Shown here: positions 1-8,224 of the stretch, piece by piece
Numbering within the stretch: position 1 is the first letter of the stretch
Layout: the number at the start of each line of letters is the position of its first letter
NCBI RefSeq assembly: GCF_030269365.1
Contig: NZ_BSTF01000013.1
Coordinates: forward strand, 62,001-126,000
Source: Lentzea sp. NBRC 102530
GTDB taxonomy: Bacteria > Actinomycetota > Actinomycetes > Mycobacteriales > Pseudonocardiaceae
Reading direction: 5' to 3'
DNA: 64,000 nucleotides
Position numbers and translations under genes: made by a program
Notes under the pieces: model-generated
What the model was told of the DNA's origin: nothing
The model's input: the letters and a program-made list of their open reading frames with translations, nothing else
Database searches by the model: none

Positions 1-632
1 CGGGGAGAACGTCGTTGTTGAACATGCCGATGTAGTCCGGGTACGGCGCCGAGAACGAGCCGACGAACGTCTGGTCGTCCTTGCACTCACCGGTCATCAG
101 GTCGTACCCGGTGGTGCCGGCCGGCTTGAAGTACTTGCCTGCGTCGGCCTTCTTGGCGGAGTTGCTCTGGGTGAACCAGGCCATGTAGAAGTCGTCGCAG
201 TCCCAGGCCTCGCCGTCGGACCAGGTGACGCCCTTCTTCAGCTTCCACGTGACGACCTGCGGAGACTTCGAGGTGACCTCGACGCTCTCCATGGTGTCCT
301 TGTTGAGGCTGTACTTGTTGTTGCCGTTCAGGATGTGCGCACCCGGCTGTGCGAGAACCAGCGCGAACGTGTTGTAGGACTGGTTGGCGTCCTCGGTCGC
401 GTTGTTGTACGACGTGAACGCCTTGTCCGTAGAGACGACGATCTGGTCGCTCTGCTTGGTGTCCGGCGCGGTGTACCCGTCCCCGGACTCACCGCGTGCG
501 ACAGCCATCTCCGCGATGGTGGCGTCGCCACCGTTGGCGTCGCTGCTGCCACCTCCGCCGCCACCGCAGGCACCCAGCACGAGTGACGCGCTGGCCACCA
601 GCGCGATCGCCGGCAGTGCTTTGGTTCTCCTC
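1..632 (-). CDS. Family-5 ABC transporter solute-binding lipoprotein (3' end off window)
   Basis: About 210 N-terminal residues are present and the gene runs off the left edge. The ATG is preceded by a strong AGGAGG-type ribosome-binding site. The protein starts with two Arg, a hydrophobic stretch and the lipobox LVLGAC followed by a Gly-rich linker, so it should be exported and lipid-anchored outside the membrane. The rest resembles the N-terminal lobe of peptide/nickel (DppA/OppA, SBP_bac_5) binding proteins, including a TWSDGEAWDCDDF segment typical of the family. It probably delivers peptides or a similar solute to an ABC importer whose permeases would lie beyond the edge. The specificity cannot be read from the sequence. 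Confidence 0.85.
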
Positions 633-935
633 ATCGACACGTGCCCTCCTAGCACTGGGCGGCCGTGGCCTGGTCGGCTTGCACGCCCATAACCGTGATG
701 TGCCATACGCGCCCCGAACCGGCACATCGTGGGCAGCACGGTAAGAACCCGCTGAGGTGGTGGTCACTACCTGGGAGGGCGATCGTGACCCAATGGAAAC
801 AGGTTGTAGCGCGGCGCAATGGCCCGATTACCGGGCGAAAGCGTTCGTTGACCGGGCGCCAGAAATTCTGTCAACGAGAACGGCCGAACGTAGCAACGGC
901 CGAACAACCCGCGCAAACGATTTACGGCCCCCCGA
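633..935. other. Intergenic region between two solute-binding protein genes
   Basis: About 300 bases without a convincing gene. It must hold the promoter of the lipoprotein gene starting at 632. It contains two copies of AACGGCCGAAC (879-889 and 895-905, 16 bases apart) and two ACCGGGCG words around 832-858, which could be a regulator site. I see no terminator with a T-run for the upstream gene on this strand. Confidence 0.4.
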
Positions 936-2600
936 CTACTTGTCGAGGCGCCGCCATTCGGGTGCATCGCTGAGCACGCCCGCGAGGGGTGCCCCGGTTC
1001 CGACTCCCGAAACCATCGTGGGGAGAACTCCGAGCAGATCGACCACCTGGAACAGCGGCACCGACACCGCCTGGGCCGCGATCAACGGCTCGACCCGCGC
1101 GAGGACGTCGGACAGCAACGCCTTGCCGTTCAGCGCGGCGTCGATGTCGCTCTGCAGGGCCGGGTCGCAGAAGCCGGCGGGGTTGCCGGGGCTCGGCGTC
1201 GCACCGTCCGGCGCGTCCCCGGCGCACCCGAACTCGCTCGCGAGCGCCGCCGCCGAGTCACCGGCGTCGACGCGCGGCACGACAGCGATGTCGAGGTTGC
1301 TCTCGACCAGTTCCTTGCTGAAGAGGTCCTCGGCGGTCGGGGTGACGACCTCGGAGTCGATCCCCCGGTCCTTCAGCTGCACCTTGATGCGGTTCGCGAG
1401 GCTCACGTACGGCTCGGACTTCTCCGGCGCCGCGATCCGGAGCTTGAGCGGCTTGCCGTCCTTCTGCCACCCGCCGGCGGACTTCACGAACCCGGACTCG
1501 GTCAGCAGCTGATCGCTCAGCGCCGCGTCGAGCGTGTTCGCGGTGATGGACTTCGCGTACCCGGCGCGGCTCGGCGGCACGACGTAGGAGTCGGCGCGGA
1601 ACGAGGCACTGGGCCCGCTCTGCGTGCCGGACGCGATCAACGCCTCCCGGTCGAGCGCGGCGAGCACCGCCTTCCGCACCTTGACGTCCTTGAGCTGGGT
1701 GCTGGCGGGCCTGAGCAGGACCTGCACGACCTCGTTGCGCGGCACGGGTTGCGTGGTGACCTGCTCGATGGTCTTCAGCAGGTTCACGTCGGCCGCGTCG
1801 GCCCGCAGCAGCGCCGCCTGGTTGTCGCCTTTGGACAGTGACTCGGCCATCTGACTGTGCGTGGCACGGCGGATCACGACCCGGTCGAGCGTCGTCGGCA
1901 CCTCCCAGTACCGGTCGCTGCGCTCGAGCACGACCTCGCCTCGTGGTTCGTCGAGGCTGCGCACCTGGAACGGGCCCGCCGTGGCCGGGAAGCCGGTCGC
2001 GAGCACGTTCGACCACGTGCCGGGCGCGTCCTTGAGCAGGTGCGCGGGCAGCAGGTTCGAGAAGAGGCTCCGCCAGCCCGGGAACGGCTTCCCGAAGGCG
2101 ACCTCGACGACCTTGCCGCCCTCCCTCGCGCTGATGTTGTTGATGAGCCTGTAACCCGCCGGATCCACGACACCCGGCTCGGTGCGCATACGCTGCCAGA
2201 GGTAGTAGAAGTCCTCGGCGGCGATCGGCGCGCTGTCCGACCAGCTGGCGTCCTTGCGGATCGTGTAGGTGACCGTGAACGGCTCGGCCTTGGTGACCTT
2301 GGCGCTCACCATCAGGTTGCGGTCCAGCTGGGGCGCGCCGTCGTTGCCCGGCCTGAACGGGGACGGCAGCAGGAGCGAGCTCAGCGCGGTGGTGATGGGG
2401 CTCTGGGCCGCGAGGGAGTGCGGGTTGTAACCGCCTGCCACGTCGTCCACGCCCACGACTATCTCGGTGACCTTCGGGCCCGTCGTCGTGATGACCGGGG
2501 CCTCGGTCTTCGGCACCAGAGGTGGAGGGGGCGCGTTCGTGCACGCCGCGGCTGTGGTGCACAGCACCGCGGCGGCCAGCACTCCCCCGAGTCGCCTCAT
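936..2600 (-). CDS. Family-5 ABC transporter solute-binding protein
   Basis: A 554-residue extracellular solute-binding protein of the SBP_bac_5 type, the usual length for the family. The reading frame stays open far upstream, but the ATG at 2600 is preceded by GTGAGG and begins a classic secretion signal (MRRLGGVLAAAVLC) ending in a lipobox-like AAAC, so this start is chosen. The mature part has the family pattern: KDASWSDSAPIAAEDF near residue 110, then the large hinge domain. It is a second, diverged binding protein next to the one at 1-632. The pair could feed one importer with different ligands, but no permease or ATPase is adjacent, so the ligand and partner are unknown. Confidence 0.85.
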   Translation of the reverse strand: MRRLGGVLAAAVLCTTAAACTNAPPPPLVPKTEAPVITTTGPKVTEIVVGVDDVAGGYNPHSLAAQSPITTALSSLLLPSPFRPGNDGAPQLDRNLMVSAKVTKAEPFTVTYTIRKDASWSDSAPIAAEDFYYLWQRMRTEPGVVDPAGYRLINNISAREGGKVVEVAFGKPFPGWRSLFSNLLPAHLLKDAPGTWSNVLATGFPATAGPFQVRSLDEPRGEVVLERSDRYWEVPTTLDRVVIRRATHSQMAESLSKGDNQAALLRADAADVNLLKTIEQVTTQPVPRNEVVQVLLRPASTQLKDVKVRKAVLAALDREALIASGTQSGPSASFRADSYVVPPSRAGYAKSITANTLDAALSDQLLTESGFVKSAGGWQKDGKPLKLRIAAPEKSEPYVSLANRIKVQLKDRGIDSEVVTPTAEDLFSKELVESNLDIAVVPRVDAGDSAAALASEFGCAGDAPDGATPSPGNPAGFCDPALQSDIDAALNGKALLSDVLARVEPLIAAQAVSVPLFQVVDLLGVLPTMVSGVGTGAPLAGVLSDAPEWRRLDK

Positions 2601-2952
2601 GGTCCTCACATTGCCAGAAGGGTGGTGGCGGTGTTCGGGCAACCCAGGTTTTGTCACCCTTGCCACTCGTGGGACGCGTGCGGGTGGCGCGGGGTTGCTC
2701 CTCCCCGCCACCTCCCCCAAAGGCCAGAAGCGACGGCCACACAGTCCCGCACCGAAATCCAGTACCCGACCCGATCTTCGCCGTGTGACCGCACGGCGTG
2801 GCGTGGCGGGACACGCCGGGGGGCGGTGCGACGCAGTCGGCGCATTTCGGGCTTGGACAGTGGCTCGTGGCTGCCCGGGTTCAGCCGCCCAGCGCTCGTC
2901 TGGAGCCCTGTGGCGCGGTGCTCTGCCACTCACCTCGTAGCCCCCAGGAACG
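2601..2952. other. Intergenic region upstream of the solute-binding protein gene
   Basis: About 350 bases between two same-strand genes. The short open frames here on both strands have no ribosome-binding site and no recognisable domain. The promoter of the gene starting at 2600 should lie here. I see nothing else. Confidence 0.4.
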
Positions 2953-2995
2953 CCGAAGGGCGGCAGAACCCTGGTGGGGTCCTGCCGCCCTTCGG
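2953..2995 (-). terminator. Hairpin terminator after typA
   Basis: A perfect 14-bp inverted repeat, CCGAAGGGCGGCAG (2953-2966) with CTGCCGCCCTTCGG (2982-2995). The loop itself can pair further (ACCC with GGGT). It lies 15 bases past the typA stop codon. There is no long T-run, as is common in actinobacteria. Confidence 0.75.
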
Positions 2996-3010
2996 TCAGC
3001 GGTGGTGCGG

Positions 3011-4906
3011 TCAGACGCGGTTCTTGAGGCGCGAGCGCTCGCGGCCTCGCAGGTTCGCGTCCAGGATCACCTTGCGGACGCGGACGACCTCCGGGGCCAC
3101 CTCCACGCACTCGTCGAAGGCGCAGAACTCCAGCGCCTCCTCCAGCGAGAGCTTGCGGGGGCGGGCCAGGGTCTCCATCACGTCCGCCGTGGAGGAACGC
3201 ATGTTGGTGAGCTTCTTCTCGCGGGTGACGTTGACGTCGAGGTCCTCGGCGCGCGGGTTCTCGCCCACGACCATGCCCTCGTAGGCGTCGGCGCCGGGCT
3301 CCACGAAGAAGGTGCCGCGGTCGGCCAGCTGGATCATCGCGTAGGCGGTGATGGAGCCGCTGCGGTCGGCGACCAGGGAGCCGTTGTGGCGGGTGCGGAT
3401 CTCGCCCGCCCACGGGCCGTAGCCCTCGGAGACGGCGTTGGCGATGCCGGTGCCGCGGGTCTCGGTGAGGAACTCGGTGCGGAAGCCGATGAGGCCTCGC
3501 GACGGGACCACGTAGTCGAGCTTGATGCGGCCGGTGCCGTGGCCCGACATGTTCTCCATGCGGCCCTTGCGGTTCGCCAGCAGCTGCGTGACGGCGCCGA
3601 GGTGCTCCTCGGGGCAGTCGACGGAGAGGCGCTCGAACGGCTCGTGCACCTTGCCGTCGACGGTCCTCGTCACCACCTGGGGCTTGCCCACGGTGAGCTC
3701 GAAGCCCTCGCGGCGCATCTGCTCGACCAGGATGGCCAGGGCGAGCTCGCCGCGGCCCTGCACCTCCCAGGTGTCCGGGCGCTCGGTCGGGAGGACGCGC
3801 ACGGACACGTTGCCGATGAGCTCCGAGTCGAGGCGGGTCTTGAGCATGCGGGCGGTGAGCTTGGTGCCACCGTTGCGACCCGCCAGCGGCGAGGTGTTCA
3901 CACCGACGGTCATCGAGATCGCGGGCTCGTCGACCGTGATGCGGGGCAGCGCGACCGGGGCCTCGGCGTCGGCGAGGGTGTCGCCGATCGTGATGTCCGG
4001 GATGCCGGCGATGGCGACCAGGTCACCCGCGCGGGCCAGCTCGGCCGGCTGGCGGTCGAGGGCCTCGGTGATGAGGAGTTCGGTGATGCGGACCTTGACG
4101 GGCTCGCCGTCCTCGCGGCACCAGGCGACGGTCTCGCCCTTGCGCAGCGTGCCCTGGTGGATGCGGCACAGCGCGATGCGGCCGAGGAACGTCGAGGCGT
4201 CGAGGTTCGTGACGAGCGCCTGGAGCGGGCCGTCGATGTCGACCTGAGGAGCCGGGATGTGCTCGAGCAGCACCTGGAACAGGGTGTCGAGGTTCTCCTC
4301 GTCCGGCAGGCCGCCGTCCTCGGGCTGGGTGAGCGACGCACGACCGGCGCGCGCGGAGGCGTAGACGACCGGCAGGTCCAGGACGGACTCGTCGGCGCCC
4401 ACCTCGGTCGCGAGGTCGAGCAGCAGGTCGTGGGCCTCCTCGACGACCTCGGAGATCCGGGCGTCGGGGCGGTCGACCTTGTTGACCAGCAGGATCACCG
4501 GCAGGCCGGCGGCCAGGGTCTTGCGCAGCACGAAGCGCGTCTGGGGCAGCGGGCCCTCGGACGCGTCGACGAGCAGGACGACGCCGTCGACCATGGACAG
4601 CGCACGCTCGACCTCGCCGCCGAAGTCGGCGTGGCCGGGGGTGTCGACGACGTTGATGATCACGTCGCCGTCCGGCGTGTGCCTGCGCACAGCCGTGTTC
4701 TTGGCGAGGATCGTGATGCCCTTCTCACGCTCGAGCTCGCCCGAGTCCATGACCCGGTCGACGAGCTCGGCACGCGCGGAGAAGGCGCCGGACTGGCGCA
4801 ACATCGCGTCGACCAGGGTGGTCTTGCCGTGGTCGACGTGCGCGACGATCGCGACATTTCGCAGGTCAGTGCGCGTCTGGAGGGCAGACGCGGTGGCCGT
4901 GGGCAC
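3011..4906 (-). CDS. typA: Ribosome-associated translational GTPase TypA/BipA
   Basis: The 631-residue product is full length for TypA/BipA, a translational GTPase that binds the 70S ribosome and aids 50S assembly and stress adaptation. The G1 loop AHVDHGKTT sits at residues 21-29, followed by an EFG-like G2 region, the DTPGHADFGGEVER G3 motif and NKVDRPDA (G4). The second half carries the EF-G domain II, III and V equivalents and the TypA-specific C-terminal domain (SHGTGRIKLDYVVPSRG region). The start is GTG at 4906. The gene is monocistronic, with its own terminator at 2953-2995 and a divergent promoter region shared with the small gene at 5072. Identification is secure. Confidence 0.97.
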   Translation of the reverse strand: MPTATASALQTRTDLRNVAIVAHVDHGKTTLVDAMLRQSGAFSARAELVDRVMDSGELEREKGITILAKNTAVRRHTPDGDVIINVVDTPGHADFGGEVERALSMVDGVVLLVDASEGPLPQTRFVLRKTLAAGLPVILLVNKVDRPDARISEVVEEAHDLLLDLATEVGADESVLDLPVVYASARAGRASLTQPEDGGLPDEENLDTLFQVLLEHIPAPQVDIDGPLQALVTNLDASTFLGRIALCRIHQGTLRKGETVAWCREDGEPVKVRITELLITEALDRQPAELARAGDLVAIAGIPDITIGDTLADAEAPVALPRITVDEPAISMTVGVNTSPLAGRNGGTKLTARMLKTRLDSELIGNVSVRVLPTERPDTWEVQGRGELALAILVEQMRREGFELTVGKPQVVTRTVDGKVHEPFERLSVDCPEEHLGAVTQLLANRKGRMENMSGHGTGRIKLDYVVPSRGLIGFRTEFLTETRGTGIANAVSEGYGPWAGEIRTRHNGSLVADRSGSITAYAMIQLADRGTFFVEPGADAYEGMVVGENPRAEDLDVNVTREKKLTNMRSSTADVMETLARPRKLSLEEALEFCAFDECVEVAPEVVRVRKVILDANLRGRERSRLKNRV

Positions 4907-5019
4907 GCAGAACTCCTAGAGCTTCGAAGGCGTTGGAGGGGCTCGCGCCGGACACTTCGATGCGCAGGGCCGCGTTTGATACTACCGGCTGCGTCGCCAT
5001 TACCACACAAGAGTGCCAG

Positions 5020-5041
5020 TGAAGTGAGCCTCACCTACTCT
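5020..5041 (+). promoter_or_regulatory. DtxR/IdeR-like operator overlapping a -10 box
   Basis: Positions 5020-5038 match 14 of 19 bases of the palindromic DtxR/IdeR consensus, with the perfect core GTGAG-C-CTCAC. The site overlaps a TANNNT -10 box (TACTCT, 5036-5041) placed about 30 bases before the GTG start at 5072. A bound repressor would block that promoter. The match is by eye; assignment to an iron regulator is inference. Confidence 0.4.
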
Positions 5042-5071
5042 AGCGATACGTGGCGGAGTGGAGTTCAACCA

Positions 5072-5227
5072 GTGGGTAAAAAGCTCAAGAAGAAGTGCTG
5101 CCGGTCGAAGCCCCAGTGCAAGCGCTGCCCGGTCCCGTTCCTGCTCAAGGAGCGCGACAAGGCCAGGAAGAAGGCGGCGAAGAAGGCTGAGAAGGCCGCC
5201 AAGAAGGCTCTGAAGAAGGCCGCTTGA
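5072..5227 (+). CDS. Small Cys/Lys-rich protein, function unknown
   Basis: A 51-residue basic protein starting at GTG, with GGAG eight bases upstream. The N-terminal half holds four cysteines in the pattern CC-x5-C-x2-C (KKCCRSKPQCKRC), which could bind a metal. The C-terminal half is a Lys/Ala repeat resembling histone H1-like tails (KKAAKKAEKAAKKALKK), which could bind nucleic acid. I have a memory of similar short actinobacterial proteins with the KCCRSKPxCKRCPV core but no known function. The DtxR-like box over its promoter suggests metal control. Its TGA overlaps the TTG start of the S41 gene, so the two are likely co-translated. Confidence 0.7.
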   Translation: MGKKLKKKCCRSKPQCKRCPVPFLLKERDKARKKAAKKAEKAAKKALKKAA

Positions 5228-6051
5228 GACCGGAGGAGTGCGCGTACGTCGACAGCGCGCTCGACCTCCTGCAGCGTCACTCGATCGAGAGCGCCCACGC
5301 CGTCTGGCCCGCATTACGTGCTCAAGCTCACGCCGCCGAGAACGCTCACGAGGCGGTCCGGCACGCGATCGCGGCCCTCGGCAACCCGCACACCCACCTG
5401 ATCACGGCCGAGCGGGCCGCCTCCCCGCCGCCCGTCGTGCCGACCGGTCAGCTGACCGGGACGACCGCCGTCGTGCGCCTCCCCGAGATCCACGCGAGCC
5501 ACGGCCGCACCTACGTCTCACGAGGCCTCCGGCTGATGCGCGCCCTCGTCGCGGCGGAACCAGCCGGGTGGGTCGTGGACCTGCGCGGCAACCGCGGCGG
5601 TGCCATGCACCCGATGCTCACGGTCGTGGCCCCGCTGCTCGGTGAAGGCGAGTGCGGGAGGTTCGTCGGCCCGCACGGTGAGACCGGCTGGGGCATCAGA
5701 CGCCGGCACCTCTGCAGCGGCGGCCGGCGCTCGTACCGCCTGCACCGGGTTCCGCGATCACGACCAGGCCCGGTGGCGCTGCTCGTCGACGGCAGGACCG
5801 CCAGTTCGGGTGAAGCGGTGCTGGTCTCGTTCCTGGGCGTACCCGGCGTGAAGACCTTCGGCGCGCCCACCGCAGGCTTCGCGACGGCGAACCAGACCTA
5901 CCGACTCAAGGACGGCGCACGGCTCGCCATCACCACCGCCGTCATGGCCGACCGCACCGGCAGGACGTACGGCAACGCCCCGATAGCCCCGCACGTGTCA
6001 ACAGACGACGCGCTCACCAAGGCCATCGAGTGGATCGAAGCCGGAGCCTAG
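5224..6051 (+). CDS. S41 family (tail-specific protease-like) peptidase
   Basis: A 275-residue protein with the S41 core: DLRGNRGG in the middle and RTASSGEAVLVSF around residues 190-205, where the second Ser is the expected nucleophile, then a GAPTAGFATAN segment. The N-terminal helical part is short and there is no PDZ domain, signal peptide or membrane segment, so this looks like a minimal cytoplasmic S41 protein closer to the retinol-binding/TSP-like group than to CtpA. The only start that preserves the N-terminal helices is TTG at 5224, overlapping the stop of the Cys/Lys-rich gene (TTGA), which implies translational coupling. The catalytic Lys cannot be assigned confidently. It converges with, and overlaps by 4 bases, the YciI gene. 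Confidence 0.75.
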   Translation: MRPEECAYVDSALDLLQRHSIESAHAVWPALRAQAHAAENAHEAVRHAIAALGNPHTHLITAERAASPPPVVPTGQLTGTTAVVRLPEIHASHGRTYVSRGLRLMRALVAAEPAGWVVDLRGNRGGAMHPMLTVVAPLLGEGECGRFVGPHGETGWGIRRRHLCSGGRRSYRLHRVPRSRPGPVALLVDGRTASSGEAVLVSFLGVPGVKTFGAPTAGFATANQTYRLKDGARLAITTAVMADRTGRTYGNAPIAPHVSTDDALTKAIEWIEAGA

Positions 6052-6350
6052 TGCTGGAGCACGGCCTCGTTCAGCTTCACCAGCTCCGGCGCCGTCCGAG
6101 TCGCCTCGAACTCGCAGATCTCGTACTTCACGAGCTTCTGCTCCGCCCACGGGTCCGTCGCGAGCAGCGCTTCGAGCTTGCCCCGGGGCATCGGCCGCGT
6201 GATGATCACGCCGCCCGTCCTCGGCACCTGACGCCCCGAGGCGAGGAAGAGTCCCCGCTCGTACTGCTTCTCGACCCATGCTCGGTGGTCGGGGAGGGCG
6301 TAGTCGATCTGTTCCAGTGGCGCGGCGTACTTCAGCAGCACGATGAACAT
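6048..6350 (-). CDS. YciI family protein
   Basis: The 100-residue product matches YciI-related proteins: the MFIVLLKY start, the conserved DHRAWVEKQYERGLFLASG region with the His-Asp pair thought to be the active site, and the GKLEALLATDPWAEQKLVKYEICEF end. The family is a ferredoxin-like fold dimer whose reactions are mostly unknown; some members act on small aromatic substrates. It is transcribed divergently from the trp leader/trpS unit, with only 23 bases between the start codons. Confidence 0.85.
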   Translation of the reverse strand: MFIVLLKYAAPLEQIDYALPDHRAWVEKQYERGLFLASGRQVPRTGGVIITRPMPRGKLEALLATDPWAEQKLVKYEICEFEATRTAPELVKLNEAVLQH

Positions 6351-6372
6351 GCGTTGACGGTAGACCTATACT
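6344..6372 (+). promoter_or_regulatory. Promoter of the trp leader-trpS unit
   Basis: A strong -10 box, TATACT (6367-6372), lies 17 bases after TGAACA (6344-6349, four of six matches to TTGACA). Transcription would begin about 6379-6380. That coincides with the in-frame GTG at 6380 of the leader peptide, so the leader may be a leaderless mRNA starting at this GTG instead of the ATG at 6374. Confidence 0.5.
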
Positions 6373-6373
6373 C

Positions 6374-6430
6374 ATGATCGTGCGCATCCTCAACGCCTTC
6401 TGGTGGGCCGCTTTCCGGCGGCCGGAGTAG
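6374..6430 (+). CDS. trpL: Tryptophan leader peptide
   Basis: An 18-residue open frame, MIVRILNAFWWAAFRRPE, with tandem Trp codons at 6401-6406 and the stop at 6428-6430. It has no biosynthetic role; its translation senses charged tRNA-Trp. It sits directly before a hairpin set and a T-run terminator and 95 bases before trpS, the layout of ribosome-mediated attenuation. If transcription starts near 6380, the working start is the second in-frame codon choice, GTG 6380, giving a 16-residue peptide with the same Trp pair. Confidence 0.85.
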   Translation: MIVRILNAFWWAAFRRPE

Positions 6431-6471
6431 ACGCGCGCTCGTAAGAGACGCAGGCCGCCCCGACGGGCGGC
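6406..6471 (+). promoter_or_regulatory. Ribosome-mediated transcription attenuator of trpS
   Basis: Four segments can be read. Segment 1 GGCCGC (6406-6411) begins on the last Trp codon. Segment 2 GGCGGCC (6417-6423) pairs with segment 1. Segment 3 GGCCGCC (6453-6459) is an exact 7-base complement of segment 2. Segments 3 and 4 (6454-6460 with 6465-6471) form the terminator stem. A ribosome stalled at the Trp codons covers segment 1 and frees segment 2 to trap segment 3, so trpS is transcribed when charged tRNA-Trp is scarce. A ribosome reaching the stop codon covers segment 2, and the terminator forms. Confidence 0.85.
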
Positions 6472-6477
6472 TTTTTT
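6454..6477 (+). terminator. Attenuator terminator before trpS
   Basis: GCCGCCC (6454-6460), a CGAC loop, GGGCGGC (6465-6471) and then six T (6472-6477). It is one of the few T-run terminators in the window, which fits a regulated, intrinsic stop. Confidence 0.9.
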
Positions 6478-6525
6478 CATGCGTTCGCCCCGGGGTGGTC
6501 ACCGAAACCCCAGGGAAGGACCACC

Positions 6526-7449
6526 ATGATCAGGCTCTCCGCCATCACGCCCTCCGGCCAGGTGCACCTCGGCAACTACCTCGGGGCGCTGCGCACGTGG
6601 GCGACCGAGGGCACCGACGAGGACGTGTACTTCATCAGCGACCTGCACGCGATGACGTCGTCGCACAACCCGCAACGCCTGCGATCCATGACGCGCGAGC
6701 AGCTGGCCGTGCTCGTCGCGTCCGGCATCGACCCGGCGAGCGTGTGCGTGCAGAGCGACCTCATCCGCGAGCTGGGAGCCCTGAACTGGGTGCTGGAGTG
6801 CACCTGCACCTACGGCGAGGCCGCGCGGATGATCCAGTTCAGAGAGAAGTCGCTCGGCCGCGAGTCCGTGCGGCTCAGCCTGCTCACCTATCCGGTGCTG
6901 ATGGCCGCGGACATCCTGTTGCAGGGCACGGCCGAGGTGCCGGTCGGCGAGGACCAGCTCCAGCACGTCGAACTCGCGCGGGCGTTGGCACGCAGGTTCA
7001 ACCACGCCTACGGGGATGCGTTCATCGTGCCCACGGCGGTGGTGCCGAAGGTCGGCGCGCGCATCAAGGACCTCGCGGACCCCGCGCGCAAGATGGACAA
7101 GTCGGCGCAGAACTCCGCGGGAGTGGTCTTCGTGCTCGACGACCCGGACCTGGTGCGGCGCAAGGTGCGCAGGGCCGTGACGTCGACGGAGGGCGTCGCG
7201 AACCTGACCGAGGTCCTCGCCTCCTGCACCGGCAAGGAGCCCGAGGACTACACGAGCAGGTTCTCCGAGCTGAAGGACGACGTGGCGGAGGCCGTGATCG
7301 AGGAACTGCGGCCGGTGCGCGAACGCACGCTGGCGTTGCTCAACGACCCGGCTGAGCTGGACCGGATCCGCCAGGCCGGTGCGCAGCGGGCGCGGGACCG
7401 CGCCCAGCACCGGCTCACCGCGGCGCTGCGGTTGTCCGGTCTCAGTTGA
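6526..7449 (+). CDS. trpS: Tryptophanyl-tRNA synthetase (attenuator-controlled type)
   Basis: A class I aminoacyl-tRNA synthetase of 307 residues that charges tRNA-Trp. The HIGH equivalent SGQVHLGNY lies at residues 10-18 and the KMSKS equivalent KMDKSAQN near residue 189; the length is right for bacterial TrpRS. The ribosome-binding site GGGAAGGA is clear. In Streptomyces coelicolor an auxiliary, indolmycin-resistant TrpRS is controlled by ribosome-mediated attenuation, and attenuators before trpS were predicted in some Streptomyces. The leader here suggests this may likewise be the inducible or auxiliary enzyme of the genome, but resistance cannot be read from sequence alone. The last 8 bases overlap the convergent Nudix gene. 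Confidence 0.95.
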   Translation: MIRLSAITPSGQVHLGNYLGALRTWATEGTDEDVYFISDLHAMTSSHNPQRLRSMTREQLAVLVASGIDPASVCVQSDLIRELGALNWVLECTCTYGEAARMIQFREKSLGRESVRLSLLTYPVLMAADILLQGTAEVPVGEDQLQHVELARALARRFNHAYGDAFIVPTAVVPKVGARIKDLADPARKMDKSAQNSAGVVFVLDDPDLVRRKVRRAVTSTEGVANLTEVLASCTGKEPEDYTSRFSELKDDVAEAVIEELRPVRERTLALLNDPAELDRIRQAGAQRARDRAQHRLTAALRLSGLS

Positions 7450-8215
7450 GGAGGGCCTGAAGGGCGGGCACCAGCACGCGATCGGCGGGCAGCCAGTCCA
7501 CCGAGGGCAGCTCGTCGGCGGTGAACCACCGGACAGCGTTGTGCTCCAACGCTTCCGGCTCACCGTCGGCGAGTTCCGCGGCGAAGATCCGCAGCACGAG
7601 ATCGCGCTTCAACGGCACGTCCGGCCCGACCTGCTCGCCGGCCACGACCGTGGCCCCCAGCTCCTCCAGGCATTCGCGCACCAGCGCGTCGGCGGGCTTC
7701 TCGCCGGGCTCGACCCGGCCGCCCGGCAGTTCCCACTTCCCCGCCGTGTCAACGGGAAACGACCGTTGCTGGGCCAGCATCCGTCCACCCCGGACGATCG
7801 CCGCCCCGACCACGACCCGCGCCGACACCAGCTCGGCGCAGCGGGTGGCCAGCAGCGCGGACCGCTTCTGCAGCACGCGCAACGCCATCCCGCGCCCGAC
7901 CGTCACGTCCGCGAACCGCCCGACGACCCCGCCGACGGCCTTCCACGAGACCCGGTCGACCACCATCGTCCCGGCCCCGGTCACGACGAGATCCGTGTGC
8001 AGCTCCAGGAAGTCACCGGCGGCGGACACACCGGACAGATCGGCGCGGGTCACCACCAGCCGGACACCGAACGGCCCGACGAGCTCGTCCCCCAGGCACA
8101 GCAACGGTCCTCGCACCCGCACGCCGAACCCCGCGATCAGCGAGGTGTCGAGCAGGGCACCGGCTACGGCGGCAACGGGCGCGTCGACCAGTGCCGACGC
8201 TCGCAACTCTGGCAC
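7442..8215 (-). CDS. Two-domain protein: SRPBCC-like N-terminus plus Nudix hydrolase
   Basis: A 257-residue protein starting at GTG. The C-terminal half is a Nudix hydrolase: the box GRVEPGEKPADALVRECLEE (G-x5-E-x7-RE-x2-EE) fits exactly, and the flanking AAIVRGGRMLAQQRS and GKWELPG are typical of MutT-like enzymes that hydrolyse nucleoside diphosphate derivatives. The first 130 residues (VDAPVAAVAGALLDTSLIAGFG start) resemble a START/SRPBCC lipid- or ligand-binding fold, though weakly. Fusions of this kind occur in actinobacteria, but the substrate is unknown. It is separated by 9 bases from the histidine kinase gene on the same strand and may be the last gene of that operon. Confidence 0.8.
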   Translation of the reverse strand: MPELRASALVDAPVAAVAGALLDTSLIAGFGVRVRGPLLCLGDELVGPFGVRLVVTRADLSGVSAAGDFLELHTDLVVTGAGTMVVDRVSWKAVGGVVGRFADVTVGRGMALRVLQKRSALLATRCAELVSARVVVGAAIVRGGRMLAQQRSFPVDTAGKWELPGGRVEPGEKPADALVRECLEELGATVVAGEQVGPDVPLKRDLVLRIFAAELADGEPEALEHNAVRWFTADELPSVDWLPADRVLVPALQALLN

Positions 8216-8224
8216 CGGAGCTTG

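Noticed and set aside
2601..3413. Long 5' extension of the solute-binding protein gene
   Set aside because: The extension has no domain, overlaps typA and lacks a start signal; the signal peptide begins at 2600.
2798..5227. An 809-residue plus-strand frame across typA
   Set aside because: All but its last 51 codons are antisense to typA; only the short C-terminal part with its own ribosome-binding site is real.
6354..6372. TTGACG and TATACT as a -35/-10 pair
   Set aside because: They are only 7 bases apart, too close for a promoter; TGAACA at 6344 fits the normal spacing.
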